Source of the DNA: an uncultured Pedosphaera sp.
GTDB lineage: Bacteria; Verrucomicrobiota; Verrucomicrobiia; Limisphaerales; Pedosphaeraceae
Reading direction: 5' to 3'
Length of the DNA: 64,000 bases
NCBI GenBank assembly: GCA_903918755.1
Contig: CAIXFN010000034.1
Location: 1-64,000 of the forward strand
Program-made: the position numbers and the translations under genes
Part shown: one piece after another, positions 52,145 through 59,947 of the stretch
How the letters are laid out: every line of letters starts with the position of its first letter
Numbering within the stretch: position 1 is the first letter of the stretch
The notes under the pieces: model-generated
What the model was told of the DNA's origin: nothing
The model's input: the letters and a program-made list of their open reading frames with translations, nothing else
Database searches by the model: none

Positions 52145-52317
52145 TAGAGTATTGGTAGATTATTTTTCAGGCGTTTTGAGGGTGTTTTTGGGCCTGGAAA
52201 GTTCCAGCGAGGATTAATCCCGATCGATATAGTAGGAAATCAAAGCCCGTCCGGAAGTTGAACGCGACCCAAAGGGAGAAGAGTGCTTTCGGGCTGATCC
52301 CGAAAGCCACCTACGGA
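52145..52317. other. gene-free stretch upstream of the porin promoter
   Basis: A/T-rich DNA of 173 bp with no supported gene. It contains the downstream flank of the 52318 gene and no T-run terminator was identified. Confidence 0.3.
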
Positions 52318-53112
52318 CTAACGATGGGGTCCAGTCACGACTGCCCGGCCACTGTGCGAGGAAAACCCGTGCCCACCGACGGAATGCTGGCCAAAACCGA
52401 CCCCGCCGTGGAATTGGTTGTGCGGCGACCAAACCAAGCCACGGCCCGGATGATGCCACCACCGTCCAGAATTGAGCCAGATCGAGCCCCAGGGATAACC
52501 CACCGACAAATGAGGCTGCCAATAGTAGCCATAATCGGCGCCATACTGCCATTGGCCGTACGGATTGTAATCGCGGTTGGGGATCGTGATGACCTGCACG
52601 CTGGACGGTGCGTAATCCGGCTGCTGAAATTGCGGCGTTTGGGGCGCGGGTTGGTAGGGATAAGGAACAGCGGGGGCGACGGGCGGATTCAGCACCCCGG
52701 CCGGAATCTGATCCCGCAATTTCCGGTCATGCCGGATCATTTCTGCGGTCAGGGCACTCGACACCTTCTGACCCTGCAAATAGATGATGCCGTCGGCGGT
52801 AAGATTGTAGGTATGCGGTGAATTGTCGATGTAAGCCCGGATGACATCATCGGGCACACCGGAACCAGTCATCCTTGCGACTTCACGAGCGGGTGGGGAA
52901 AGCGGGAGGGCGGCAGTTTGGGCCATCTCAGGAAAGGGCGCGGAGGGCGGGGCCAACGGCACCGGGGGGGCGGGTGGCGAGTCGGAAACCACCGTCGGAG
53001 CCACGGCAAGAGGCGGAACCTCTCCGCCGACGGTGGGAGGCTCAGTAACCCACAAAGCGAATGGCGATGCCGCCAAGGCCAGGACCCAGAAAAGCGAGGA
53101 TTTCTGTTTCAT
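52318..53112 (-). CDS. secreted Pro-rich and Gly/His/Tyr-rich protein
   Basis: The protein is 264 residues with signal sequence (SLFWVLALAASPFALWV). Regions in order: a Pro-rich linker; a folded segment (VARMTGSGVPDDVIRAYIDN, DGIIYLQGQKVSSALTAEMI) common in verrucomicrobial envelope proteins; a Pro/Gln/Tyr segment; and a C-terminal Gly-His-Trp-rich tail (WWHHPGRGLVWS, FGQHSVGGHGFSSHSGR). The composition suggests a surface or metal-binding tail. Function unknown. Confidence 0.75.
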   Translation of the reverse strand: MKQKSSLFWVLALAASPFALWVTEPPTVGGEVPPLAVAPTVVSDSPPAPPVPLAPPSAPFPEMAQTAALPLSPPAREVARMTGSGVPDDVIRAYIDNSPHTYNLTADGIIYLQGQKVSSALTAEMIRHDRKLRDQIPAGVLNPPVAPAVPYPYQPAPQTPQFQQPDYAPSSVQVITIPNRDYNPYGQWQYGADYGYYWQPHLSVGYPWGSIWLNSGRWWHHPGRGLVWSPHNQFHGGVGFGQHSVGGHGFSSHSGRAVVTGPHR

Positions 53113-53189
53113 ATGCCATCAATGATCGGTGATGTATCGTAAACTAGCACTCCACCGCCGAGATGCAAGCGGAGGGAATCCCCCGGGGT

Positions 53190-53555
53190 TCAGAGGGCCA
53201 GCGCCCGCAGAGCTTCCTCCCAATTGGAACAGGCCACCACGCGGGGCGGCATTCGGTAATGGAAATTGCTGAGAATGTTCATCCCCGGGTCCTTCCGCGG
53301 ATCGGGGATCACTCGCACAACCAGGGCCACCCCGGTTTCGTCCAAAACTTCCATCATCGCGGCGATCTCGGGCAGGCAATCCGGATCCATGGCCTCCAGT
53401 TGGCTGAAATCCGCCAGCACCCGGAAGCCCGGGGCGAGACCCGCCAGCAACTGCCGGAGATTTCCGCGGTGGCGTTGTAACTCGGCCAGATCCACCCGGC
53501 CGACATAGTTCAACACCAGCAGCTGGTTGGCCGGATTCGAAGTCGCAATAAACAT
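53190..53555 (-). CDS. STAS/SpoIIAA-like small protein
   Basis: The protein is 121 residues of alternating strands and helices: QLLVLNYVGRVDLAELQRHR, PGFRVLADFSQLEAMDPDCL, MEVLDETGVALVVRVIPD. The plan resembles SpoIIAA-like STAS domains, which act as anti-anti-sigma factors or lipid/nucleotide binders. The conserved phosphorylatable Ser is not obvious (FSQLEAMD is the nearest). No anti-sigma kinase lies nearby. Cytoplasmic; function unknown. Confidence 0.6.
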   Translation of the reverse strand: MFIATSNPANQLLVLNYVGRVDLAELQRHRGNLRQLLAGLAPGFRVLADFSQLEAMDPDCLPEIAAMMEVLDETGVALVVRVIPDPRKDPGMNILSNFHYRMPPRVVACSNWEEALRALAL

Positions 53556-53607
53556 GGCCTCAACCCTAAGCGGAGCCGGGACAAAAAACCAATCAATCCC
53601 CAGCGAA

Positions 53608-54300
53608 TCAATGTTCCGCCGTCAACCGGGCGATATTGTTGGCGGGTAGTACCTCGGTCCGGTGGTTGTCCAAATCGTAAAGGAGGAGATACCGTGTCGT
53701 ACTGCCCAGAAGAGTATAGACTTTCCCGCCGGTCACGCCCGGTTTGGCTGAGGGATCAACCGTCAGCTCCACCCGGATTTTTTTCCCCTTGCCGTGGAGC
53801 ACGCGCTCCGCGCTGTGATCGGCGTAACTGGCGGTGAGCATGATAAAATACCCGACAAAAAGCAGGACATAAAGGATCCGCTCGGCCACAGGCCACCATG
53901 GTTTGCGCTGAAACCAATCCGTCCAACGCCGATATCGCGCCGAGCGATTCCGCCTCCGTTCGTGCCGCCGGATCAGCCGGACCACCACCCAAACCGAGAG
54001 CAGCGTGATCAGGAGCAACAGGGGTTGACGGAAGGCCACCAGCAGGAAATCGCCCGGGTCCGCAAAATCGATGATTTGCAGATCAAAGGCGTTGAAAAAG
54101 ATCCACTCGTAAATCATGCCCACGGCGGTGAGAAAAAGGTAACCCAACGTCAGTCCCAGGGCCGGATGCTGCTGCAGGAGATGCCGGGAGCGCTGGAGCA
54201 ACACGAGATGAAAGGGGATCAGGATTGCCGGGTCGGTAGGCGGCCGTTGCACCACCCCGGCCGGTTCCCGGATCGACAAATTGGGTGCGGGCTCGGACAC
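53608..54300 (-). CDS. polytopic membrane protein of unknown function
   Basis: This 230-residue protein has about three or four hydrophobic segments (GLTLGYLFLTAVGMIYEWIF, PLLLLITLLSVWVVVRLI, ILYVLLFVGYFIMLTASYA) separated by a basic loop (RRHERRRNRSARYRRW). A soluble C-terminal domain follows (KIRVELTVDPSAKPGVTG, TTRYLLLYDLDNHRTEVLPA). It begins with GTG. No family recognised. A fragment of a paralogue of the next gene lies just upstream. Confidence 0.6.
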   Translation of the reverse strand: MSEPAPNLSIREPAGVVQRPPTDPAILIPFHLVLLQRSRHLLQQHPALGLTLGYLFLTAVGMIYEWIFFNAFDLQIIDFADPGDFLLVAFRQPLLLLITLLSVWVVVRLIRRHERRRNRSARYRRWTDWFQRKPWWPVAERILYVLLFVGYFIMLTASYADHSAERVLHGKGKKIRVELTVDPSAKPGVTGGKVYTLLGSTTRYLLLYDLDNHRTEVLPANNIARLTAEH

Positions 54301-54348
54301 GCGGAAAAGGTGGCAGAAGAACCGCCCGCGGGCAAGTCTGGCAGCAGG

Positions 54349-54480
54349 CTATCGAGGAATAGGCTCCGGTGGCGGGAAGATCCGGCGGGGGTTGGTCCCA
54401 TCCGGACGATTGGCATATGACCAAACGGAATCTCTTCACCTTGGATGGATTCGTTCAAATTCAAGGCGGGCACCCCCACT
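54349..54480 (-). pseudogene. fragment of a tandem paralogue of the 54575-55891 gene
   Basis: On the minus strand this gap contains GTGAAGAGATTCCGTTTGGT, matching the bases encoding VKRFRFVI of the neighbouring gene. It is joined almost directly to bases encoding RPDGTNPRRIFPPPEP, which matches that gene's own end ADGTHNRRIFPPPDPEH. The middle, over 1 kb, is missing. This is best explained as an internally deleted tandem duplicate, now non-functional. Confidence 0.75.
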
Positions 54481-54574
54481 TCCCCTGCCCCATTACCCGG
54501 TTGAAAGTAATCAACGCCTTGCCTGCCCGCAATCACGGGGAGTTGATCATTAGGCGGCCGTGGCCGCACCTCGA

Positions 54575-55891
54575 TCAATGCTCCGGATCCGGCGGCGGAA
54601 AAATCCGCCGATTGTGGGTCCCATCCGCACCGATGCGCCACACGGCGTTGCTGCGCACGTAGACGACGTCACCGTGATAAAACTTGGGGAAACTGGGATG
54701 AGGTGGCCCCGGATCGGGCGGCACGAGTGCGCGGACCTCCCCGGTTCGCCGATCGCGCCACCAAACCCCGCTTCCTTGTCCGCCTCCCGCGGGACCGCCG
54801 TGGACGTAAGCCTCGCCTTGCTCGTCCAATTGACCCAGGCGCGAGAACTCAAAATGAGCGTCCAGCAAACGTAATGAGCCGGTGGGACGTTCGATGTGGC
54901 CGAGCAGGGTCTCCCCGCCGGAAGGCCCGATCCCCCGCAGAAAAAACTCACTTCCGGATCCGAACGCAACCGCCGATGCGAAATTATTGGAGTGGGCGCC
55001 GGGTGGCCACGCCTGGGCAAAAAAAGCAGCAAGTTGGGCGGGCTTAACCAGCGGCGCAGTCTGGCGCGTATTTACATCATACAGGTTGAATTCATTGAAA
55101 TGCAAACTCAGCAATATCTGATGGTCATCCCACCAACCCACCGGTTCGCCCGCCACGGCCTCACGGCGAAAACTCCCGGAGGCCAAATCGGCAATGAGCA
55201 ATTCGGGGAGGTCAAACTTGCGCCAGGGTTTGGTGTAGCCGAAGTGACCGTCCGGGGATCGCAGGAAGGAACTGCTGGTGCTGGAAAACTGGTAATCCTC
55301 ACCCAAACGAACCGCGGAATTTCGCGCCACATCCAGGGACCAATAGCTCACGCAAACTTCGTCGGGATGCGGAGTGAATCTTTTAGCTCCGAACCAACCT
55401 CTTAGCCGGCCCCAGATCTCCCGTGCCCGGGCCATGGCCGGGCCTTCGCGTTGAACACAAAACAGGCGTGATCCGTCCGCCCTGGCAAAGGCGAATTCCG
55501 CGTGCAGCAACTCGCCCAGCACGGCGGGTTTCTCGATATCGCAAAGGTAAAGGTGATGCTCGTTGGTGGCCCAGACGGACACCCAGACCTGGCCCCGCGC
55601 AAAAGGATCGGGGTCCCAGAATTCGTAAAAGATCTCAAATTGGGGACCCGTCAACACGCTTGCTGGATGGGACACCCACCGCGGCTTTGGGAAATCAAAT
55701 ATCAGCCAAAGCAGCAACGCCAACCCCAGGACGGCCGCCAAGACCATCGCCAAGGCAATGACGAAACGGAATCGCTTCACGGTGCGTTGGATGCTTCCAC
55801 TCGAATTCGGTCCGCAACCCTTTCCGAGCTGCGACGCAACCAATGTAAACTGATCCTTCCCTGGCGGCAACGCCGGAGGCGTGTGCTCCAT
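54575..55891 (-). CDS. membrane-anchored propeller-like protein
   Basis: The protein is 438 residues: N-terminal cytoplasmic segment, one helix (FVIALAMVLAAVLGLALLLW), then an extracytoplasmic domain of repeated strands with Trp and Asp (GYTKPWRKFDLPELLIADLA, LGQLDEQGEAYVHGGPAGGG, VWWRDRRTGEVRAL). The strand repeats suggest a beta-propeller, but no family was identified. The ATG at 55891 overlaps the upstream stop as TGATG, so translation is coupled to the nucleosidase-like gene. A fragment of a second copy lies downstream. Confidence 0.68.
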   Translation of the reverse strand: MEHTPPALPPGKDQFTLVASQLGKGCGPNSSGSIQRTVKRFRFVIALAMVLAAVLGLALLLWLIFDFPKPRWVSHPASVLTGPQFEIFYEFWDPDPFARGQVWVSVWATNEHHLYLCDIEKPAVLGELLHAEFAFARADGSRLFCVQREGPAMARAREIWGRLRGWFGAKRFTPHPDEVCVSYWSLDVARNSAVRLGEDYQFSSTSSSFLRSPDGHFGYTKPWRKFDLPELLIADLASGSFRREAVAGEPVGWWDDHQILLSLHFNEFNLYDVNTRQTAPLVKPAQLAAFFAQAWPPGAHSNNFASAVAFGSGSEFFLRGIGPSGGETLLGHIERPTGSLRLLDAHFEFSRLGQLDEQGEAYVHGGPAGGGQGSGVWWRDRRTGEVRALVPPDPGPPHPSFPKFYHGDVVYVRSNAVWRIGADGTHNRRIFPPPDPEH

Positions 55892-56538
55892 CAGCGCCGG
55901 CTTCCCAACACCGATTCCAACACCCCAGCCAACGCCCGCGCGGCGGCGGCCGTTTGCTTTTGAAAGCGCATCAATCGCGGGATTTTCCCCGGGGAACCGG
56001 CGATGGTGGCGGCCAGGCGCCAATAGTTGATCCGGTCATCCGCCGTCATAAGGGCGTTAAAATCCAGCGGCAAATCCTCCGCGGCGGCGTCGGAAATGAC
56101 GCGGATGGTGGCACTGGGAATACCCGCCTCGCGGCAAATCTCCCGGATCACGGACGATTCCATCTCCACGGCGTCCGCGCCCGTAGTCCGGCGCAGTTCC
56201 GCCTTGGCGGCAGCCGTCACCGCCACACGTTCCACGCAAACAAAGCGCCCCATCTGCGCCCCCGCCGACCGCAAGGCAGCATCCATGGCCAGCGCTCGAT
56301 CGGCATCAAAGACCACGGCCCCCGCGGCCAAATCAGGGTCCAAACCGCCCGCAAAACCGGCCGTGATCACCCGACTGGGCCGGGCTTCCGCCAATGCCCG
56401 TTTCAATCCTTCCGCAGCGTTCCGGGCCCCCATCCCCGTGATGCAAACCCGCACACCTCCCGGGATCAACGCGGGATGAAGAAAGGCGGCCTCTTCCTTG
56501 ACCGCAAAACAAACCAGGGTGGCGGGTAAATCAGGCAT
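55891..56538 (-). CDS. MTA/SAH-nucleosidase-like phosphorylase-superfamily protein
   Basis: This 215-residue protein resembles the PNP/UDP/MTAN superfamily: VCFAVKEEAAFLHPALIPGG at the start, AGFAGGLDPDLAAGAVV with the ribose-phosphate loop, ADAVEMESSVIREICREAG carrying the Met-Glu nucleoside motif, and RVISDAAAEDLPLDF with the catalytic Asp. It splits the N-glycosidic bond of a nucleoside in family members; which nucleoside is unknown. Hopanoid-associated HpnG proteins are similar in length. It is coupled to the next gene by TGATG. Confidence 0.78.
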   Translation of the reverse strand: MPDLPATLVCFAVKEEAAFLHPALIPGGVRVCITGMGARNAAEGLKRALAEARPSRVITAGFAGGLDPDLAAGAVVFDADRALAMDAALRSAGAQMGRFVCVERVAVTAAAKAELRRTTGADAVEMESSVIREICREAGIPSATIRVISDAAAEDLPLDFNALMTADDRINYWRLAATIAGSPGKIPRLMRFQKQTAAAARALAGVLESVLGSRR

Positions 56539-56580
56539 GAAATCGAGGAAGCCGCGCGCGTGGTCTGGCAGGTATCCGGC

Positions 56581-57300
56581 TTACTTCACGCCGGCCAGCC
56601 GCTCTTTCCAGATTTTGTAGAGCAGGACCGTGGCGCGGACATCGCGGAGACAGTATTCGGCAATTTCGCGCTGCCGGCCGTCCGCCACCATCTGGTTCAT
56701 ATCCACGCCGGAGACGCCCTGACTCTTCGGCGATTCAATGCCAAAGGCTTTGCAGTAAAAATCCAGGTTGAACCGCCGGGCGGCGCCTTCACGCCCACTC
56801 ACCCCGTAAAAAGTCAATTGCTCGGCGAGATCGCAATGCGGTTCAGTGGCGTAGCGGTAACCCAGCCAGTTCTTACGGGTGACCGGCACATTCAACAACG
56901 CGGACCGCAGGTAAAGGAAGGGCACATCAAATCCCCGGCCGTTAAAGGTGACGATGGATTCATAATGCTGCGCCACATCCCAAAACGCGGTGAGCAGTTC
57001 CACCTCATCCACGCAGGGCACGAATTCCACCGGACCGATCTCCCCCGCTTCGGCTTCAAAATCCTCGGCCACGAACAGCACCTGGCCGCGGGCGGATTCG
57101 GAATTGAGCATGGCCACGCACAGGATTTGCGCGGTAAAAGGCCACAGGCTGAACTGCTGGTGGATTTCCCCGCGCCGGTGCTCCCGCGCGGGGCCATCTT
57201 CCAACTTGTTCGCCTCGCGAAACAAATATTCCTGCTGCGCCTCGTCAAAGGTTTCGAGGGGCAGCGCCGAGGTCTCGATGTCGAAAACCAGCGTGGCCAT
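56581..57300 (-). CDS. PolB-like 3'-5' exonuclease (DEDDy type)
   Basis: This 239-residue protein has the first DED motif FDIETSALP (Asp7, Glu9), the second FNGRGFDVPFL and the third EYCLRDVRAT, fitting the 'exonuclease domain related to PolB' family (ribonuclease-H fold). It would remove 3'-terminal nucleotides with two metal ions. Its ATG and the upstream apgM TGA overlap as TGATG, so they are co-translated; the pairing has no obvious metabolic logic. Confidence 0.85.
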   Translation of the reverse strand: MATLVFDIETSALPLETFDEAQQEYLFREANKLEDGPAREHRRGEIHQQFSLWPFTAQILCVAMLNSESARGQVLFVAEDFEAEAGEIGPVEFVPCVDEVELLTAFWDVAQHYESIVTFNGRGFDVPFLYLRSALLNVPVTRKNWLGYRYATEPHCDLAEQLTFYGVSGREGAARRFNLDFYCKAFGIESPKSQGVSGVDMNQMVADGRQREIAEYCLRDVRATVLLYKIWKERLAGVK

Positions 57301-58523
57301 CAGGCGCCAAACTTGTCGAACATTTTGGCGTTGGCCTGCATGAGCCGGATGAGGAACTTCGCGTCAAACACCCCGAGGGAACCGGTATTGGCCCCGGTTT
57401 CGGTGAAGCGGTCCAGCTTATCCCAGCCGGAAAGTTCGGAAACCAGCAGCACGGGCTGCGGATGCCAGGAGTGGCCCTTGGCGGCGCAGGGCGTGGAATG
57501 ATCCCCGGTGACCGCCAGCACGGTGGGCATTTTGCCCAGCAGGATGGGCAGCGCGGCATCGAGTTCTTCGATGGCCTTTTTCTTGGCCTCGAAATTGCCG
57601 TCTTCCCCATACATGTCGGTGTATTTGTAGTGGATGAAGAAGTAGTCGAAATTGTCGTACTCCGCGATATAGCGCTGGAACTGCTCGGCGATGGTCTGCG
57701 GGCCTTCGAGCTTGGTCATGCCTACCAATTGAGCCAGGCCCTTGTACATCGGATAAACCGCGATGCAGCCCGGGCGCATTTGGTAGCGTTCCTGGAAGGA
57801 CGCGATCTCCGGCTGATGCGCAATGCCGCGCATGAGGAAGCCGTTGGCGGGTTTCTTTTTCGCCAGCAAGGGCAAGGCGGCCGCGTAGAAATCCTTGATC
57901 AATCCGGCGGCCTTTTTCGCCTTGGCGGACTTCTTGTCCACCGCCGTCACTTCGGGAATCGGCGCGCCTTCGTGATGCGGGTCGGCGTCCGTCAGCGGGC
58001 CTTCCAGCCCCTTGCCGCGGAAGATGACCACGAACCGGTGCCCCTTGCCCGCCTTGATGATCACTTCGGCGTCGCCGATCTTCTTGATCTTCTTCGCCAG
58101 CAATTCGCACAGCTCTTCGCACACGGCCGTTTCAATGCGGCCGGCGCGACGGTCGGTCACAATCCCCTTGTCATCCAGCGTGCAGAAATTCGCCCGGGCG
58201 GCTACGTCGCCACCGCGCAATTCCAAACCCAGGCCAAGGGCTTCGATCACGCCGCGTCCGACCTGAAATTCCAACGGGTCATAACCAAAAAGTCCCAGAT
58301 GTCCCGGACCGCTGCCGGGGGTGATCCCGGGCGCGACGGGAATCATGCGGCCTTGGGCGCCCTGGCGCGCGAGGGAATCCAGATTGGGCGTGGCGGCCGC
58401 TTCCAAAGGGGTCAGGTAGCCTTGCTCCCGGGTGGCAATATCCCCGAGGCCGTCCAGGACCAGCAGCACCATCTTGGCACTGTTTTTTAATGTTAATTCC
58501 GAATAAAGCGCGTCGAGATTCAT
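57300..58523 (-). CDS. apgM: archaeal-type 2,3-bisphosphoglycerate-independent phosphoglycerate mutase
   Basis: This 407-residue protein is the aPGAM type: metal-binding VLLVLDGLGD, the phospho-serine region GITPGSGPGHLGLFGYDPL, VAARANFCTLD and metal ligands in VTGDHSTPC. It interconverts 3- and 2-phosphoglycerate in glycolysis and gluconeogenesis, and the family is frequent in Verrucomicrobiota, Planctomycetota and Archaea. The ATG at 58523 gives a complete family length. The exonuclease gene follows in a 1-base TGATG overlap. Confidence 0.93.
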   Translation of the reverse strand: MNLDALYSELTLKNSAKMVLLVLDGLGDIATREQGYLTPLEAAATPNLDSLARQGAQGRMIPVAPGITPGSGPGHLGLFGYDPLEFQVGRGVIEALGLGLELRGGDVAARANFCTLDDKGIVTDRRAGRIETAVCEELCELLAKKIKKIGDAEVIIKAGKGHRFVVIFRGKGLEGPLTDADPHHEGAPIPEVTAVDKKSAKAKKAAGLIKDFYAAALPLLAKKKPANGFLMRGIAHQPEIASFQERYQMRPGCIAVYPMYKGLAQLVGMTKLEGPQTIAEQFQRYIAEYDNFDYFFIHYKYTDMYGEDGNFEAKKKAIEELDAALPILLGKMPTVLAVTGDHSTPCAAKGHSWHPQPVLLVSELSGWDKLDRFTETGANTGSLGVFDAKFLIRLMQANAKMFDKFGA

Positions 58524-58624
58524 GATCTGTTATTTTGCTGCCCGGCAGCGCGAGCCGCCGGAGTTACACTACGCCGGGATTGTGAAACGAAGCCGCGGCA
58601 GCGTCAACGCGATTGTTGGCTGAC

Positions 58625-59497
58625 TCAAAGCCCAATGGGATGCCACGCCGTCTTGAATTCCACCGTGTCCAGAATCCGGTACGGGTCCTCGGCGGCCGGC
58701 GTGAACCAGTCCGCCGGCGCCAAAGCCACAGCAGCGTACCGCTTGAGGTTCTGCGCCATCCCGGCCTGCAAAACCGCCCCCAACTCGGCCCGCCCGGTCG
58801 CATCCACCACCGCGTTCACATCCATATGACTCGCGATGTGCGGCGCCAATTCGGCCGGCTTTCCCGCCAGGAGATTCACGACCCCGCCGGGGAGGTCGCT
58901 GGTCGCCAGCACCTCGGCAAACGTAAGCGCGGGGAGCGGGTATCGCTCTGAAGCAATTACCACCACCGCATTGCCACTCAGGATGATCGGGGCCAGCACC
59001 GAGACCAACCCCAGCAGCGATGGCTCACCGGGCGCGAGCGCGACCACTACGCCGGTCGGTTCGGGAACGGTGAAATTGAAATGGGGCGTAGCCACCGGAT
59101 TGACATTGCCAAACACCGAGGAATATTTATCCGTCCAGCCCGCGTAATAGACCAACCGATCCACGCTCAATTGCACCTCGGCTTTGGCCCGGGCGGCAGT
59201 GGCCCCGGTCGAACGACTGATCTCCCGCGTCAGTTCCGTGGCCCGGTTTTGCAGCATCTCCGCCGCGCGATACAAAATCTGCCCGCGCAAATACGCGGTC
59301 ATCCGCGCCCAGCCATCCACCGCCCCTCGAGCGGCGACAATCGCGTCCCGCAAATCCTTCCGGGAAGCGTGGCAATAATTGTCCAGCAGCGACTCCTTCC
59401 GCGAAGTGGCCGGCAGACAACGCCCGCTCTCGCTGCGGACAAATTTCCCGCCGACGTAAAGTTTGTAAGTCTTCCGGATTTCGAGGTGCGCATTCAT
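58625..59497 (-). CDS. short ALDH-like protein lacking the catalytic half
   Basis: The protein is 290 residues and matches the N-terminal cofactor half of aldehyde dehydrogenases: YVGGKFVRSESGR, VPEPTGVVVALAPGEPSLLG and ATSDLPGGVVNLLAGKP. It ends with DPYRILDTVEFKTAWHPIGL. The segment with the catalytic Glu (ELGGK) and Cys (GQxC) is absent, so it should have no dehydrogenase activity. Similar short ALDH partners sit beside a full-length ALDH in some genomes; none is seen here. The ATG at 59497 was preferred over one two codons upstream. Confidence 0.82.
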   Translation of the reverse strand: MNAHLEIRKTYKLYVGGKFVRSESGRCLPATSRKESLLDNYCHASRKDLRDAIVAARGAVDGWARMTAYLRGQILYRAAEMLQNRATELTREISRSTGATAARAKAEVQLSVDRLVYYAGWTDKYSSVFGNVNPVATPHFNFTVPEPTGVVVALAPGEPSLLGLVSVLAPIILSGNAVVVIASERYPLPALTFAEVLATSDLPGGVVNLLAGKPAELAPHIASHMDVNAVVDATGRAELGAVLQAGMAQNLKRYAAVALAPADWFTPAAEDPYRILDTVEFKTAWHPIGL

Positions 59498-59527
59498 CGC
59501 CAAAGGAACTGATTTCGCGCCAGCCAG

Positions 59528-59755
59528 TCAAGGCGCCGTCCCGCCGGGGCGTCCCAGACGATTTGCTCGGCGCTGAAATACATTAAAAGCCTGTTGCATG
59601 AGGCGGGGAATGACCTCAGGATCATTAGCCAGCCGGCGTCCGATTACTACATCACGTTGAGTCAATTTTCCCGCCTCTTCGCGCAACAAAATCCGGGCCG
59701 CCAGACGTGACTTGCGCCAGGAGGGGTCAGCTTTCAGATCTACCAGTTGCGGCAT
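59528..59755 (-). CDS. small uncharacterised protein
   Basis: A 75-residue frame starts with ATG (MPQLVDLKADPSWRKS), with a helical centre (AARILLREEAGKLTQRD, VIPRLMQQAFNVFQRRAN). It has no signal peptide and no recognised domain. It fills the gap before the ALDH-like gene on the same strand; codon bias is plausible but not compelling. Confidence 0.4.
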   Translation of the reverse strand: MPQLVDLKADPSWRKSRLAARILLREEAGKLTQRDVVIGRRLANDPEVIPRLMQQAFNVFQRRANRLGRPGGTAP

Positions 59756-59947
59756 GGTTCATACATACGGGCTTTCAACTTTGCGGTCAAATCCGATCCC
59801 CAAGCCGGTCCCCCAACCTCAGGGCCATGCTGCTTTTGATCGTGACGCCAAAAGCGGACAACGGCACACTCCGCGGTGGATTTCCGGGGCGGCGGCCCGC
59901 AGTGGGCACCGCCGGAAACCCAAATCCCAGACCAGTTATTGCCGAAA

